In this document: piece by piece, positions 51,601 through 57,875 of the stretch
Position numbering within the stretch: the first letter of the stretch is position 1
Layout of the letters: each line of letters begins with the position of its first letter
Assembly (NCBI GenBank): GCA_031290985.1
Contig: JARLJW010000074.1
Location: 1-57,875 of the forward strand
Length of the DNA: 57,875 nt
Direction of reading: 5' to 3'
Origin: Verrucomicrobiia bacterium
Lineage (GTDB): Bacteria > Verrucomicrobiota > Verrucomicrobiia > Limisphaerales > UBA11358
Translations under genes and position numbers: made by a program
Notes under the pieces: generated by a model
The model's database searches: none
What the model saw: only the letters and a program-made list of their open reading frames with translations
Told to the model about the DNA's origin: nothing

Positions 51601-52516
51601 GCGGGCTGCGCAGGCCCAGGCAGAAATATTCCTCCAGCACATTGCTCTGCCCCACGAACGGGTTGTCGTTCGGGATGAAATAATTCGCCGTCGTGCCGTT
51701 CGCCGGCTGCCGCGGCGGCGCATGGCTGATGCTCCCGCCCCGCTGGTCCACATCGATGCGGAACGCGCCCGAAAAGATGTTGTTCGTGATGGTCTGCGTG
51801 TTGTTGCCGTTCGCGTCGTCGCCGTCCGTCCAGTAAAGAAAACCGTTTGTCGGGTGGAAAAACATCCCGCCGCCGTTATGCCATACGCTGTCGCCCGCCT
51901 GGTCCACGAAAACGGTTTCCGAATTCGCCAGCGCCACGCCGTTTGTGTCCAGCGTGTAGCGCACCAGCTTGTCGTGATACGCGCCCGTGGAAAACGTCGG
52001 CGGCCGGGTGTACGCATCCCCCGCCACCGTGCCCGGAACCACCCACGTGTAATAGATGAACATGAAATGGTTCGTCGCAAAACCTGGATGAAACGCCAGC
52101 CCCAGCAATCCCGAATCATCCCAGCCCTGGCATTGGTTGCTGATGTCCAGCACCAGTTTTTTGGTCGTCACGTTCGAGGTGTTCATGAACGTCCACACGC
52201 GCCCTTCCCGTTCCCAGACGCACAGCAGGTTCGTTCCCGGCACCGCCGTCAGGCCCACCGCATTCGTAAAACGCAGGCCCGGAAACGCCGGGACCGCCGA
52301 CCAGTTCCCCGAAACCACCGGCGATGCCGGCGGTAAAATCCCGTTCAGAAACGGCGCCAGATTCGCCCGGGTGTTCAACCCGTACGATTGCCCAAACGCC
52401 AAAGTGTTAAAAAAACCGACAAGTGCAAAACAAAGCAACAGCGCCTTCAAGGCGCTGTGCCTGCCAATATCCCCACTTTTTGCCCGCGAAACCGCTAAAA
52501 ACAGAAGTTTTGCCAT
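48620..52516 (-). CDS. Secreted PQQ-type dehydrogenase fused to cytochrome and PKD domains
   Basis: The protein is 1,298 residues from MAKLLFLAVSRAKSGDIGR; the frame stays open 336 codons further upstream only because it lies antisense to hisA. A signal (LKALLLCFALVGFFNTLAFG) precedes a glucose/sorbosone dehydrogenase beta-propeller. The middle has two CxxCH haem motifs (CLRCHTPAAGGV, CGHCHRPGG), as in SO_0930-type domains. Then come a DUF1349/laminin-like sugar-binding region, a discoidin-like F5/8 segment and a PKD domain (WTFGDGGTSTAQNPAHNY). It likely oxidises a sugar or alcohol outside the cell with electrons passed to its own haems. Confidence 0.88.
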   Translation of the reverse strand: MAKLLFLAVSRAKSGDIGRHSALKALLLCFALVGFFNTLAFGQSYGLNTRANLAPFLNGILPPASPVVSGNWSAVPAFPGLRFTNAVGLTAVPGTNLLCVWEREGRVWTFMNTSNVTTKKLVLDISNQCQGWDDSGLLGLAFHPGFATNHFMFIYYTWVVPGTVAGDAYTRPPTFSTGAYHDKLVRYTLDTNGVALANSETVFVDQAGDSVWHNGGGMFFHPTNGFLYWTDGDDANGNNTQTITNNIFSGAFRIDVDQRGGSISHAPPRQPANGTTANYFIPNDNPFVGQSNVLEEYFCLGLRSPHRMTEDPGTGRIFIGDVGQSTKEEVDIIEPGESGLNFQWNIIEGIGGDLTPPYVGISRRPVIDYPHTDGNFAVIGGYVYRGSQFAADLAGKYIFGDNGSDDVWVLDESTVPAGKIILCTVPKGAGFNSGNDYTGLSSFGVDAAGEIYMCVMGNLGSPLYTLSRSGPTNTLTPPALFSQLGAFTNLATLAPGPALVPYTVNSPLWSDGAVKSRWVALPTNTFINFYPTGEWSFPPGTVFFKNFSLATNENNPSQLRRLETRLLVCDTNGTVYGASYKWRPDYSDADIVAFSTNEDIQITTATGVRTQQWFYPGRSDCLRCHTPAAGGVLGMKTRQLNGTNQYPGGVTDNQLRTLNHLGFFAPTQSEAVITNYPRLVSVSDTNAPLELRARSYFDANCGHCHRPGGVNALFDMRFDTPLPNQSLINGYAINTLGINGAKIIKPGDTNASVLFHRDSSLGIIQMPPVAKNVVDTNAMAVIAAWINSLTVQPTLPPPWAETDFGATMTGSSSYTNSEFDIIGGGGDIWNADDTGHFVYQPINGSGAISARVINIQNTDPWAKAGVMFRETLDAGSRNVMMAATAGNGMTFQWRDEAGGASANIPGVYLGAPYWVKLVRAGDVFTGYTSPDGVIWTQTGSVTNVMNSSIELGMAVNALVSTKLNRSQFDNVSLIFSNGQPLYVTASAAAGAATATQQPFQFTAQAFAGQLGKSSGTITNANTTDDHTGTITAQGQNTPVGEVATNAFDDNTATKWLDPTATNPATRASWIQYQYTNGAQCVVTQYTVSSANDAPERDPRDWRLLGSNDGTNWMTLDTRTGQVFTNRFETHLYSFTNTSAFNIHRFQIDSVLDPSTATCVQLSELEFIGAPASAYTWTFGDGGTSTAQNPAHNYTTSGNYTVTVVAFDGVSTATNSFTVTATLATSAAPQWLATTAKLVNHKFRINVAGTDGLNYVIDGTTNFKAWTPILTNTPAGGLLLFTDMVSTNMPYRFYRVHTP

Positions 52517-52624
52517 CGTTGCATCGTATTGTGACCCGTCCAACTTTGCTGCCAAAAAAACATAAGCAGCCCTTAAGCCAACTTTCAGCTTTGAACTTGC
52601 GCCGCTGGTCTTTAGCTTGCCTCC

Positions 52625-53392
52625 ATGTTTCGTCCGTGCATCGACCTGCATGAAGGCAAAGTGAAGCAAATCGTCGGCGGTACGCTCGGCGCTGCCGGCT
52701 TGCGCACCAATTTTGTCTCCGATAAATCCGCCGCCGCCTTCGCCCAAATCTACCGGCGCGACGCCCTCTTCGGCGGCCACGTCATCATGCTCGGCCCCGG
52801 CAACGACACCGCCGCCCGCGCCGCCCTCGCCGCCTTTCCCGGCGGCCTCCACCTCGGCGGCGGCATCAACGCCGCCAACGCCCGCGCCTGGCTGGATGCC
52901 GGCGCCTCGCACGTCATCGTCACCAGTTGGGTCTTCCGCGAAGGCCGCGTCGACTGGGCGCGCCTGGCGGAACTCGTCCAGCTTATCGGCAAAGACAAGC
53001 TCGTCCTCGACCTGAGCTGCCGCCTTCGCGACGGCAAATACTTCGTCGTCACCGACCGCTGGCAGAAATTCACCGACCTCGAAGTGGACGCCGCCACCTT
53101 GAAAAAATTTTCCAGCCACTGCGCCGAGTTTTTGATCCACGCCGTGGATGTCGAAGGCCTCTGCCACGGCATCGACCGCGAACTCGTCTCCAAGCTCGGC
53201 GAATGGACCCCCCTCCCCATGACCTACGCCGGCGGCGCGAACTCGTTGGCCGACCTCCAGGAAGTCACCCGGCTCGGCCGCGGCAAGGTGGACCTCACCA
53301 TCGGCTCCGCCCTCGACCTCTTCGGCGGCACCGGCGTCAAGTACGCCGACTGCGTCGCCTTCAATCGCCGGGCATTGACTGAAATGCCATAG
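52625..53392 (+). CDS. hisA: HisA-type isomerase, eukaryotic-like (HIS6 type)
   Basis: The 255-residue TIM-barrel protein starts MFRPCIDLHEGKVKQIVGGT. This opening and the long middle segment (LDLSCRLRDGKYFVVTDRWQKF) match the fungal and plant HIS6 form more than the usual bacterial HisA (MIIPAIDLxxGxxVRLxQG). It would isomerise ProFAR to PRFAR in histidine synthesis. It is divergent from the quinoprotein gene across 108 bases. No other his gene is near. Confidence 0.88.
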   Translation: MFRPCIDLHEGKVKQIVGGTLGAAGLRTNFVSDKSAAAFAQIYRRDALFGGHVIMLGPGNDTAARAALAAFPGGLHLGGGINAANARAWLDAGASHVIVTSWVFREGRVDWARLAELVQLIGKDKLVLDLSCRLRDGKYFVVTDRWQKFTDLEVDAATLKKFSSHCAEFLIHAVDVEGLCHGIDRELVSKLGEWTPLPMTYAGGANSLADLQEVTRLGRGKVDLTIGSALDLFGGTGVKYADCVAFNRRALTEMP

Positions 53393-53538
53393 CGCGGCGA
53401 TTTGACTCAGCGGTTCATGGAAAGGGTTGGCGTGCGGGGGAAAGTCGTCGCCAAACCACCTTCCGCCTTTCCGCCATGCCCTTCCGCCCGCGTTTGTGAG
53501 GCCACAATATTTTTGAACTGCCATGGCCGCTCCCCCGC

Positions 53539-54774
53539 TCAGTTCGCCACCATTGCCCTCGGCGGCAAAGGAATACGGATCTCAATCTTCGTGCCGGTGC
53601 GGGAAGTGGACTTGACCCTGAGGACGCCGCCGACATAAGCCGCCCGTTCACGCATGCCCAGCAGCCCAAAGCCGCCCGGACCTTTTCGCCGGGCCGCTTG
53701 ATGTTCTGAATCGAAACCTATCCCGTCGTCATGGACGATCAACTGCACGCAGCCGCGCGGTTTCGAGAGGTTTACCGTCACATGATGGGCGCGGGCGTGC
53801 TTTTCCACGTTCTTCAAGGTTTCCTGAAGAATGCGGTAGAGCGCCAGCTCGGTGTCGGCGGGCAGCCGCAGCTTCAGTTGCACACACGTCAGCTTCACGG
53901 ACACGCCCGTCCGGTGCGAAAACTCCACGCTCGTGTCGTGCAGGCCGGCGACCAGCCCCAGTTGATCCAGCACGCTGGGCCGCAGATTACGCGAGATGCG
54001 CTCCACTTCCTCCGCCGTCTCCCCCAGCAGCTCGCGGAGTTTGACCGCTTCGGCTTTCGCCGATGTCTCGTGCGCTGGCAACTGGTCCGCCAGCGTCTGG
54101 CTGCGAACCAGGACGGCACAGAGCATCTGGGTGATGGTGTCATGCAGTTCCAGGGCCACGCGCCCGCGCTCGGCTTCCTGCACCTGCACCACGCGGTGCG
54201 TCAGCGCCCGCAGCAGTTTCTCGGTCCGCCTCGCCTCGGTCATGTCCGTCACCACCATGCCGATGATCACCTGTTTCGAACCTTCGTTGGCCAGTTCACG
54301 GATGGATAGCAGCGCCGGGATCAGCGAACCGTCACCGGCATGGAGCACCACCTGGATTTTGGAACCGGATTTGGCGGCCCTTTTCATGAGCGGCCGGAGC
54401 AGGGCGCGGTCCCCGGCCGAGAGAAAACGGCGGAACGAGCCGCCCGTCACCTGCTCCAGCGGACATTTGACCATTTTGGCAAAGCACCGGTTGGCGTAAA
54501 GAATCATCTTGTTCGCCGTCAGCGTCAGCGCCCCTTCATTCATGGATTCGATGAGCACGCGGTAGGCATGCTCGGCCCCGGCCAGCGTAAACACCCGGTC
54601 ACCCTGCCGGCCCGCGCCCATGACCGCATCCACCTCTCCGTTGCGGATGGCGCGGAGCGTTTCGTCCGTGTCCGCCAGGCGGGCCCGGATTGCCGCCAGT
54701 TCGCGCAGCGTCTCGCCCGCCGTTGTGCGGGCCGGCGCGAGATGCGTGGAGGGTTTTCTCCGGGGTGTTTTCAA
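53539..54774 (-). CDS. PAS-containing sensor histidine kinase, NarL type
   Basis: The protein is 411 residues from a TTG at 54772-54774 that overlaps the KaiB-like stop (TTGA). An N-terminal coiled coil leads into a PAS domain (about 65-170), a HisKA_3 dimerisation box (ELHDTITQ) and an HATPase (HDDGIGFD, GLLGMRERAAYVGG). No membrane segment is visible. The matching response regulator is not in the window. Position in the kai operon suggests that it reads KaiB/KaiC state (inference). Confidence 0.92.
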   Translation of the reverse strand: MKTPRRKPSTHLAPARTTAGETLRELAAIRARLADTDETLRAIRNGEVDAVMGAGRQGDRVFTLAGAEHAYRVLIESMNEGALTLTANKMILYANRCFAKMVKCPLEQVTGGSFRRFLSAGDRALLRPLMKRAAKSGSKIQVVLHAGDGSLIPALLSIRELANEGSKQVIIGMVVTDMTEARRTEKLLRALTHRVVQVQEAERGRVALELHDTITQMLCAVLVRSQTLADQLPAHETSAKAEAVKLRELLGETAEEVERISRNLRPSVLDQLGLVAGLHDTSVEFSHRTGVSVKLTCVQLKLRLPADTELALYRILQETLKNVEKHARAHHVTVNLSKPRGCVQLIVHDDGIGFDSEHQAARRKGPGGFGLLGMRERAAYVGGVLRVKSTSRTGTKIEIRIPLPPRAMVAN

Positions 54775-55130
54775 AGCGCAATCTTCCCTTTGGTGATCAC
54801 ATCCAGCTCGACAACCAGCCCGGCAAGGTTCGCCAGGTTGCCGATGAACCGCCGCAACGGCGGCGGAAATTCGATGATGAGCGTCGGCGTCGCGACGATC
54901 TGGTTCAGCCGCGCCAGCTTGGGCTGCTGGTAGATGTCAATCACTTCCAGCTTGCAGTTGTTAGCCAGTTCCACCTCGCACAACTGGCGGACGCGCAGGA
55001 CGGCCTGGCGCGATTTGGTCGTGGCCCCCGCCACGAACAACCGCAGCAGGTATTTGCCGCCGGGCCGGGGGACCGGTGGCTTCGCCGGGGTCCGGGCCGC
55101 ACGGCGGGTTTTGCTTGGTTTCGTGCTCAC
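54771..55130 (-). CDS. KaiB-like protein (second copy)
   Basis: The 119-residue protein starts at a GTG. A basic, Pro-rich leader of about 25 residues precedes a KaiB thioredoxin-like fold (KYLLRLFVAG, KLEVIDIYQQP, ATPTLIIEFPPPLRRFIGNL). It lies between the first KaiB gene (10-base gap) and the kinase. In cyanobacteria KaiB binds KaiC; here a divergent copy may bind another partner or act in stress. Confidence 0.88.
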   Translation of the reverse strand: MSTKPSKTRRAARTPAKPPVPRPGGKYLLRLFVAGATTKSRQAVLRVRQLCEVELANNCKLEVIDIYQQPKLARLNQIVATPTLIIEFPPPLRRFIGNLANLAGLVVELDVITKGKIAL

Positions 55131-55140
55131 AACGTCTCGG

Positions 55141-55455
55141 TTATTCCGCCGCCCGCAAATCCAGGCCCACGAGCAGGCGGGCGGTGTCGGACAGGTTGCC
55201 GATGATCATGCGCATGGGTTCCGGCAGCCGGCGCACCACCGTGGGCACGGCCAGGATCTGGTCGCCTTTCGCCAGGTGCGGCTGCTTCAGCAGGTCAATC
55301 ACCGTGATGCGATAGCGGCCTTTCAGGTGGGTCTCGCAAAACTTTTTCAGGTTCGTAAAGGCCGTCTCCGATTTGAACGTCGAGTCCATCACATAAAGGC
55401 GTAGTTGCCAGAGTTTGGCCGGACGGCGTTTTATTTTTATAGTTTTAGTTTTCAT
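55141..55455 (-). CDS. kaiB: KaiB protein
   Basis: The protein is 104 residues from the ATG at 55453-55455, which overlaps the kaiC stop by one base (TGATG). It has the KaiB core LRLYVMD...[24 protein letters not shown] and [17 protein letters not shown]. It is much closer to standard KaiB than the second copy. It would bind the KaiC CI ring. Confidence 0.92.
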   Translation of the reverse strand: MKTKTIKIKRRPAKLWQLRLYVMDSTFKSETAFTNLKKFCETHLKGRYRITVIDLLKQPHLAKGDQILAVPTVVRRLPEPMRMIIGNLSDTARLLVGLDLRAAE

Positions 55456-57212
55456 CAATGCGCCTTCCCATTGCTGCTGGCGCGGACCCGCGTGCGGGCC
55501 ACCTTGGCGTCCGCCTGGCGCAGGACGCCGGAGGCCGCCCGCTCCGTGGTCAGCATCAGCGTGCTGGTTCCCACCTGGTCGGCGATGCGCCGCAGCTCGG
55601 CGGATTCGCTTTCGTAATCGGACCGCAGCCCGCTGATCTGCCGTTCGATCGCCGCGCGCTTGCGCTCCACTTCACGCTTGAGCCGGGCGGCTTCCTGCTG
55701 GCCGGCCAGCACCGCGGCTTTCTCAAGCGCATTCTGCGCCGCGCGCGCGGAACCCGTCAGCACGCCGCTCGCCCCGATGTACGCGTCCACCACGTCAATC
55801 CCCCGGTCCGAGATCAGGAATTCGCGGATCTGGTTCGAGTGCTTCATGCCGCGCGCCTTGAGCACATAGAGCACCCGGTTGCGCTCGCCGTTGCCTTCGA
55901 AGTCCTGCAACAAAATCCAGGCGTCCATCAGCGAGGACATGGCGGCTTCACTTTGTTCGAGCGTGTGGCCCCCCTGCGTCAGGCTGGTGAAGAGCGAGGT
56001 GATTTGTCCGGCCTTCAGATAATCAATCAACCGCGTCACCATCCCCTTGCCTTCCGAGTCCGTGCCGGAATCCATCAGGCTCGTGATCGGGTCGATGATG
56101 ACGACGTGGGGTTTAAACGTGCTGATCTCCTTGAACATCGTGGTCAGGTGCATTTCCAAACCGTAGAGCGATGGCCGGGCCGAGTGGAACCGCAGCAGCC
56201 CCTTCTTGACCAGCGGCTCCAGGCGCAACCCGATGGAGTGCATGTTCCGGGCGATCTGGTCGGGTGATTCCTCGAACGAGAAGTAGAGCACGCGCTCCCC
56301 GCGCCGGGCGGCGGCCTGGGCAAAGTTGGCCGAGACGATCGTCTTGCCCGTGCCGGGCGTGCCCGTGAGCAAAATGCTGCTGCCGCGGAAAAACCCCTTC
56401 CCGCCCAGCATCGCGTCGAGCCGGGGGATGCCGGTGACGATCCGTTCGCTCGACACCTTGTGATTCAGCGACAGCGACGTGATGGGCAGCACGCTGATGC
56501 CTTCATCGCCGATGAGAAAGGGAAATTCATTGGTGCCATGCTGCGCGCCGCGATATTTCACCACGCGTAAATGTCGCGTGGCGATCTGGTCATTGACCCG
56601 GTGGTCGAGCAGGATGACGCAGTCGGACACATATTCCTCCAGCCCGTGGCGCGTCAGGGTTTCGCGCCCGCGCTCGGCGGTGATCACGGCCGTCACGCCC
56701 TTCTCCTTGAGCCAGCGGAAGAGCCGGCGCAATTCGCTCCGCAGGATGGACTCATTGGGCAGGCTTGCGAACAGCACTTCAATCGTGTCCAGCACCACGC
56801 GCTTGGCGCCAATGGAATCAATCGCGTGACCGAGCCGCACGAATAACCCTTCCAAATCATATTCGCCGCTCTCCTGCACTTCGCTGCGCTCGATGTGGAC
56901 GTAATCGATCACGATTTTTTTGCGCCGGACCAGTCCATCCAGGTCAAAGCCGAGCGATGCGACGTTGGCCTTCAACTCCTTTTCCGTCTCCTCAAAGGCC
57001 ATCAACACGCCCGGCTCGTTGAACTGCGCCGCTCCGCGCACGAGGAATTCCGCCGCCAGCAGCGTCTTGCCGCAGCCTGCGCCGCCGCACACCAGTGTCG
57101 GGCGCCCGCGCGGCAGCCCGCCGCCCGTGATTTCATCGAGCCCCTGGATGCCGGTGGGGCACTTGGGCAATTGCGCCGCCAGGACGGCGGATTTGCGACC
57201 TTTATTTTTCAT
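55455..57212 (-). CDS. kaiC: KaiC-family ATPase/autokinase
   Basis: The protein is 585 residues from the ATG at 57212; a TTG just before is less likely. There are two RecA-like domains, each with Walker A (GGAGCGKT 43-50, GTPGTGKT 284-291) and catalytic Glu pairs (74-75, 314-315). The CII phosphosite region reads [10 protein letters not shown], so Ser426-Ser427 replace Ser431-Thr432 and Ser421 replaces Thr426 of cyanobacterial KaiC. After the CII domain (about 490) a charged coiled-coil tail of roughly 90 residues replaces the short KaiA-binding tail. No kaiA is present. Confidence 0.93.
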   Translation of the reverse strand: MKNKGRKSAVLAAQLPKCPTGIQGLDEITGGGLPRGRPTLVCGGAGCGKTLLAAEFLVRGAAQFNEPGVLMAFEETEKELKANVASLGFDLDGLVRRKKIVIDYVHIERSEVQESGEYDLEGLFVRLGHAIDSIGAKRVVLDTIEVLFASLPNESILRSELRRLFRWLKEKGVTAVITAERGRETLTRHGLEEYVSDCVILLDHRVNDQIATRHLRVVKYRGAQHGTNEFPFLIGDEGISVLPITSLSLNHKVSSERIVTGIPRLDAMLGGKGFFRGSSILLTGTPGTGKTIVSANFAQAAARRGERVLYFSFEESPDQIARNMHSIGLRLEPLVKKGLLRFHSARPSLYGLEMHLTTMFKEISTFKPHVVIIDPITSLMDSGTDSEGKGMVTRLIDYLKAGQITSLFTSLTQGGHTLEQSEAAMSSLMDAWILLQDFEGNGERNRVLYVLKARGMKHSNQIREFLISDRGIDVVDAYIGASGVLTGSARAAQNALEKAAVLAGQQEAARLKREVERKRAAIERQISGLRSDYESESAELRRIADQVGTSTLMLTTERAASGVLRQADAKVARTRVRASSNGKAH

Positions 57213-57215
57213 CAA

Positions 57216-57875
57216 TCAAGTTAGGTAAAATTGTGCAGCCCAATGTCGGCGAATTGCCGCAACCCGTATATGGGGTGAACACCCCATTGCCTTCGCCCCG
57301 TCTATTTTTTAAGAAGATTTCCAACAACTCCAGATGCACCGCTTGCAATCGAAGGTGGTCGGGCGCGTATGCCAGTCCGGCTCGGACCTCCGCGCGCGCC
57401 GCGACTGTAACCGATGAGTTCAACCAGTCCAAAACCGAGCCAATCTACAGAAAGCATCTTGGACTGCGCCGGCAGAGCGAACGCGGCGACGGCGCTTTCG
57501 AACGTCCACCAGCGCTCAAACAAACACAAAAAAGCATGGCAAACCCGCCGCGTTTTCCTCCCTCTCCGCCAATCCACTTGAGGAAGATAACCGGGGTGAG
57601 GGCAGCCCTCATAACTATCCGCCGCGCTATGGCATTTATGAGGATGCTTTAATTTACCTTAATTTGGTTTAATTTTTGCGTTTTCATTGGGCTTTCTTCA
57701 AATTTCAGTCACCCGCCATTTTGGGTGAATTCGCGTGGCGCCTGGCGAACGCGCCAGCGTCTTGGAATGCGGCAGCCCTCTGCCGCTTTCGCCTGCCACC
57801 AAAGCAGCCTTGCCTGAAAAACGATGCAGCCAACCCTGGGACGGTTTTTTCCTCGTCACCCGTCACCCGCCACCC
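57216..57875. other. Upstream region of kaiC and gene-free end of window
   Basis: This holds the kaiC leader with a palindrome (57270-57287), a degenerate copy of the GC-rich repeat family near 57363-57410, and a degraded CCCTCTCC/GGGGTGAGGG element near 57563-57606. An AT-rich run lies near 57650-57700. No coding frame is convincing. Confidence 0.55.
57270..57287. promoter_or_regulatory. Perfect palindrome upstream of kaiC
   Basis: ATGGGGTGAACACCCCAT has 8-base arms around a 2-base centre. It lies 58 bases upstream of the kaiC start. A second, weaker inverted pair (CGGC-GAATT-GCCG) is nearby. It has the form of a dimeric regulator's site, for example a NarL/FixJ-type regulator (inference). 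Confidence 0.5.

Noticed and set aside
52517..53524. 336-codon N-terminal extension of the quinoprotein
   Set aside because: It lies antisense to hisA and contains low-complexity Gly/Ala/Val; the signal peptide is only met downstream at 52516.
1..57875. CRISPR arrays, tRNA or rRNA genes
   Set aside because: I saw no regularly spaced direct repeats and no cloverleaf with acceptor and T-loop consensus in the gaps I read.

Overview
The window is GC-rich and densely coded, and it most resembles a chromosome of Verrucomicrobiota, possibly the Pedosphaera/Limisphaerales side. This is inference from gene content: alternative complex III, xcpG/pil-like prepilins, a multidomain PQQ dehydrogenase with PKD and discoidin modules, many secreted proteins, and families of short dispersed intergenic repeats. 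No 16S gene is present to settle it. I found no tRNA, rRNA or CRISPR array. The left edge cuts a probable transposase.

Layout. 1-5.3 kb holds housekeeping genes (infA, an RRM protein, M20 peptidase, maf, aroK, queG). 5.3-16.3 kb is one tightly coupled ten-gene operon on the minus strand, reading ActA-B-C-D-E-F (alternative complex III), a 117-residue membrane protein, a cbb3-type subunit I homologue, a CcoO-like cytochrome and a monohaem cytochrome c. 16.5-21.5 kb is a prepilin operon that ends in a membrane protein with two receiver domains. 22-29.6 kb is mixed: hemerythrin, a repeat-type lipoprotein, ruvX, truA, trmL, an oppD-like ATPase and an M3 peptidase. 29.6-33.3 kb holds queD and a luxE/L,D-transpeptidase/luxC set. 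33.4-36.7 kb holds metG and a secreted protein. 36.7-39.9 kb encodes a 2-oxoacid dehydrogenase (E1alpha, E1beta, E2). 40-44.9 kb holds a hybrid histidine kinase, its REC-Hpt-REC partner, a haem-binding protein and an esterase. 45-48.5 kb holds thiG-hldE1-panB and a small lipoprotein. 48.6-53.4 kb holds a 1,298-residue quinoprotein/cytochrome fusion and a eukaryotic-type hisA. 53.5-57.2 kb is a kaiC-kaiB-kaiB-histidine kinase operon.

The strongest candidate for something new is in the respiratory operon. The CcoN-like subunit keeps the fold and one haem histidine, but every other position that should bind CuB, haem b3 and the second axial side of the low-spin haem is replaced, including His-Val-His to Gln-Val-Gln. 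It is still a complete, clean frame translationally coupled to alternative complex III. It is therefore probably not an oxidase but a structural or electron-routing partner of the quinol-oxidising complex. Other points worth attention are the luxE/ldt/luxC operon without luciferase genes, the KaiA-less KaiBC operon with a coiled-coil KaiC tail and a perfect palindrome upstream, and repeat elements that supply the last codons of truA and luxC.
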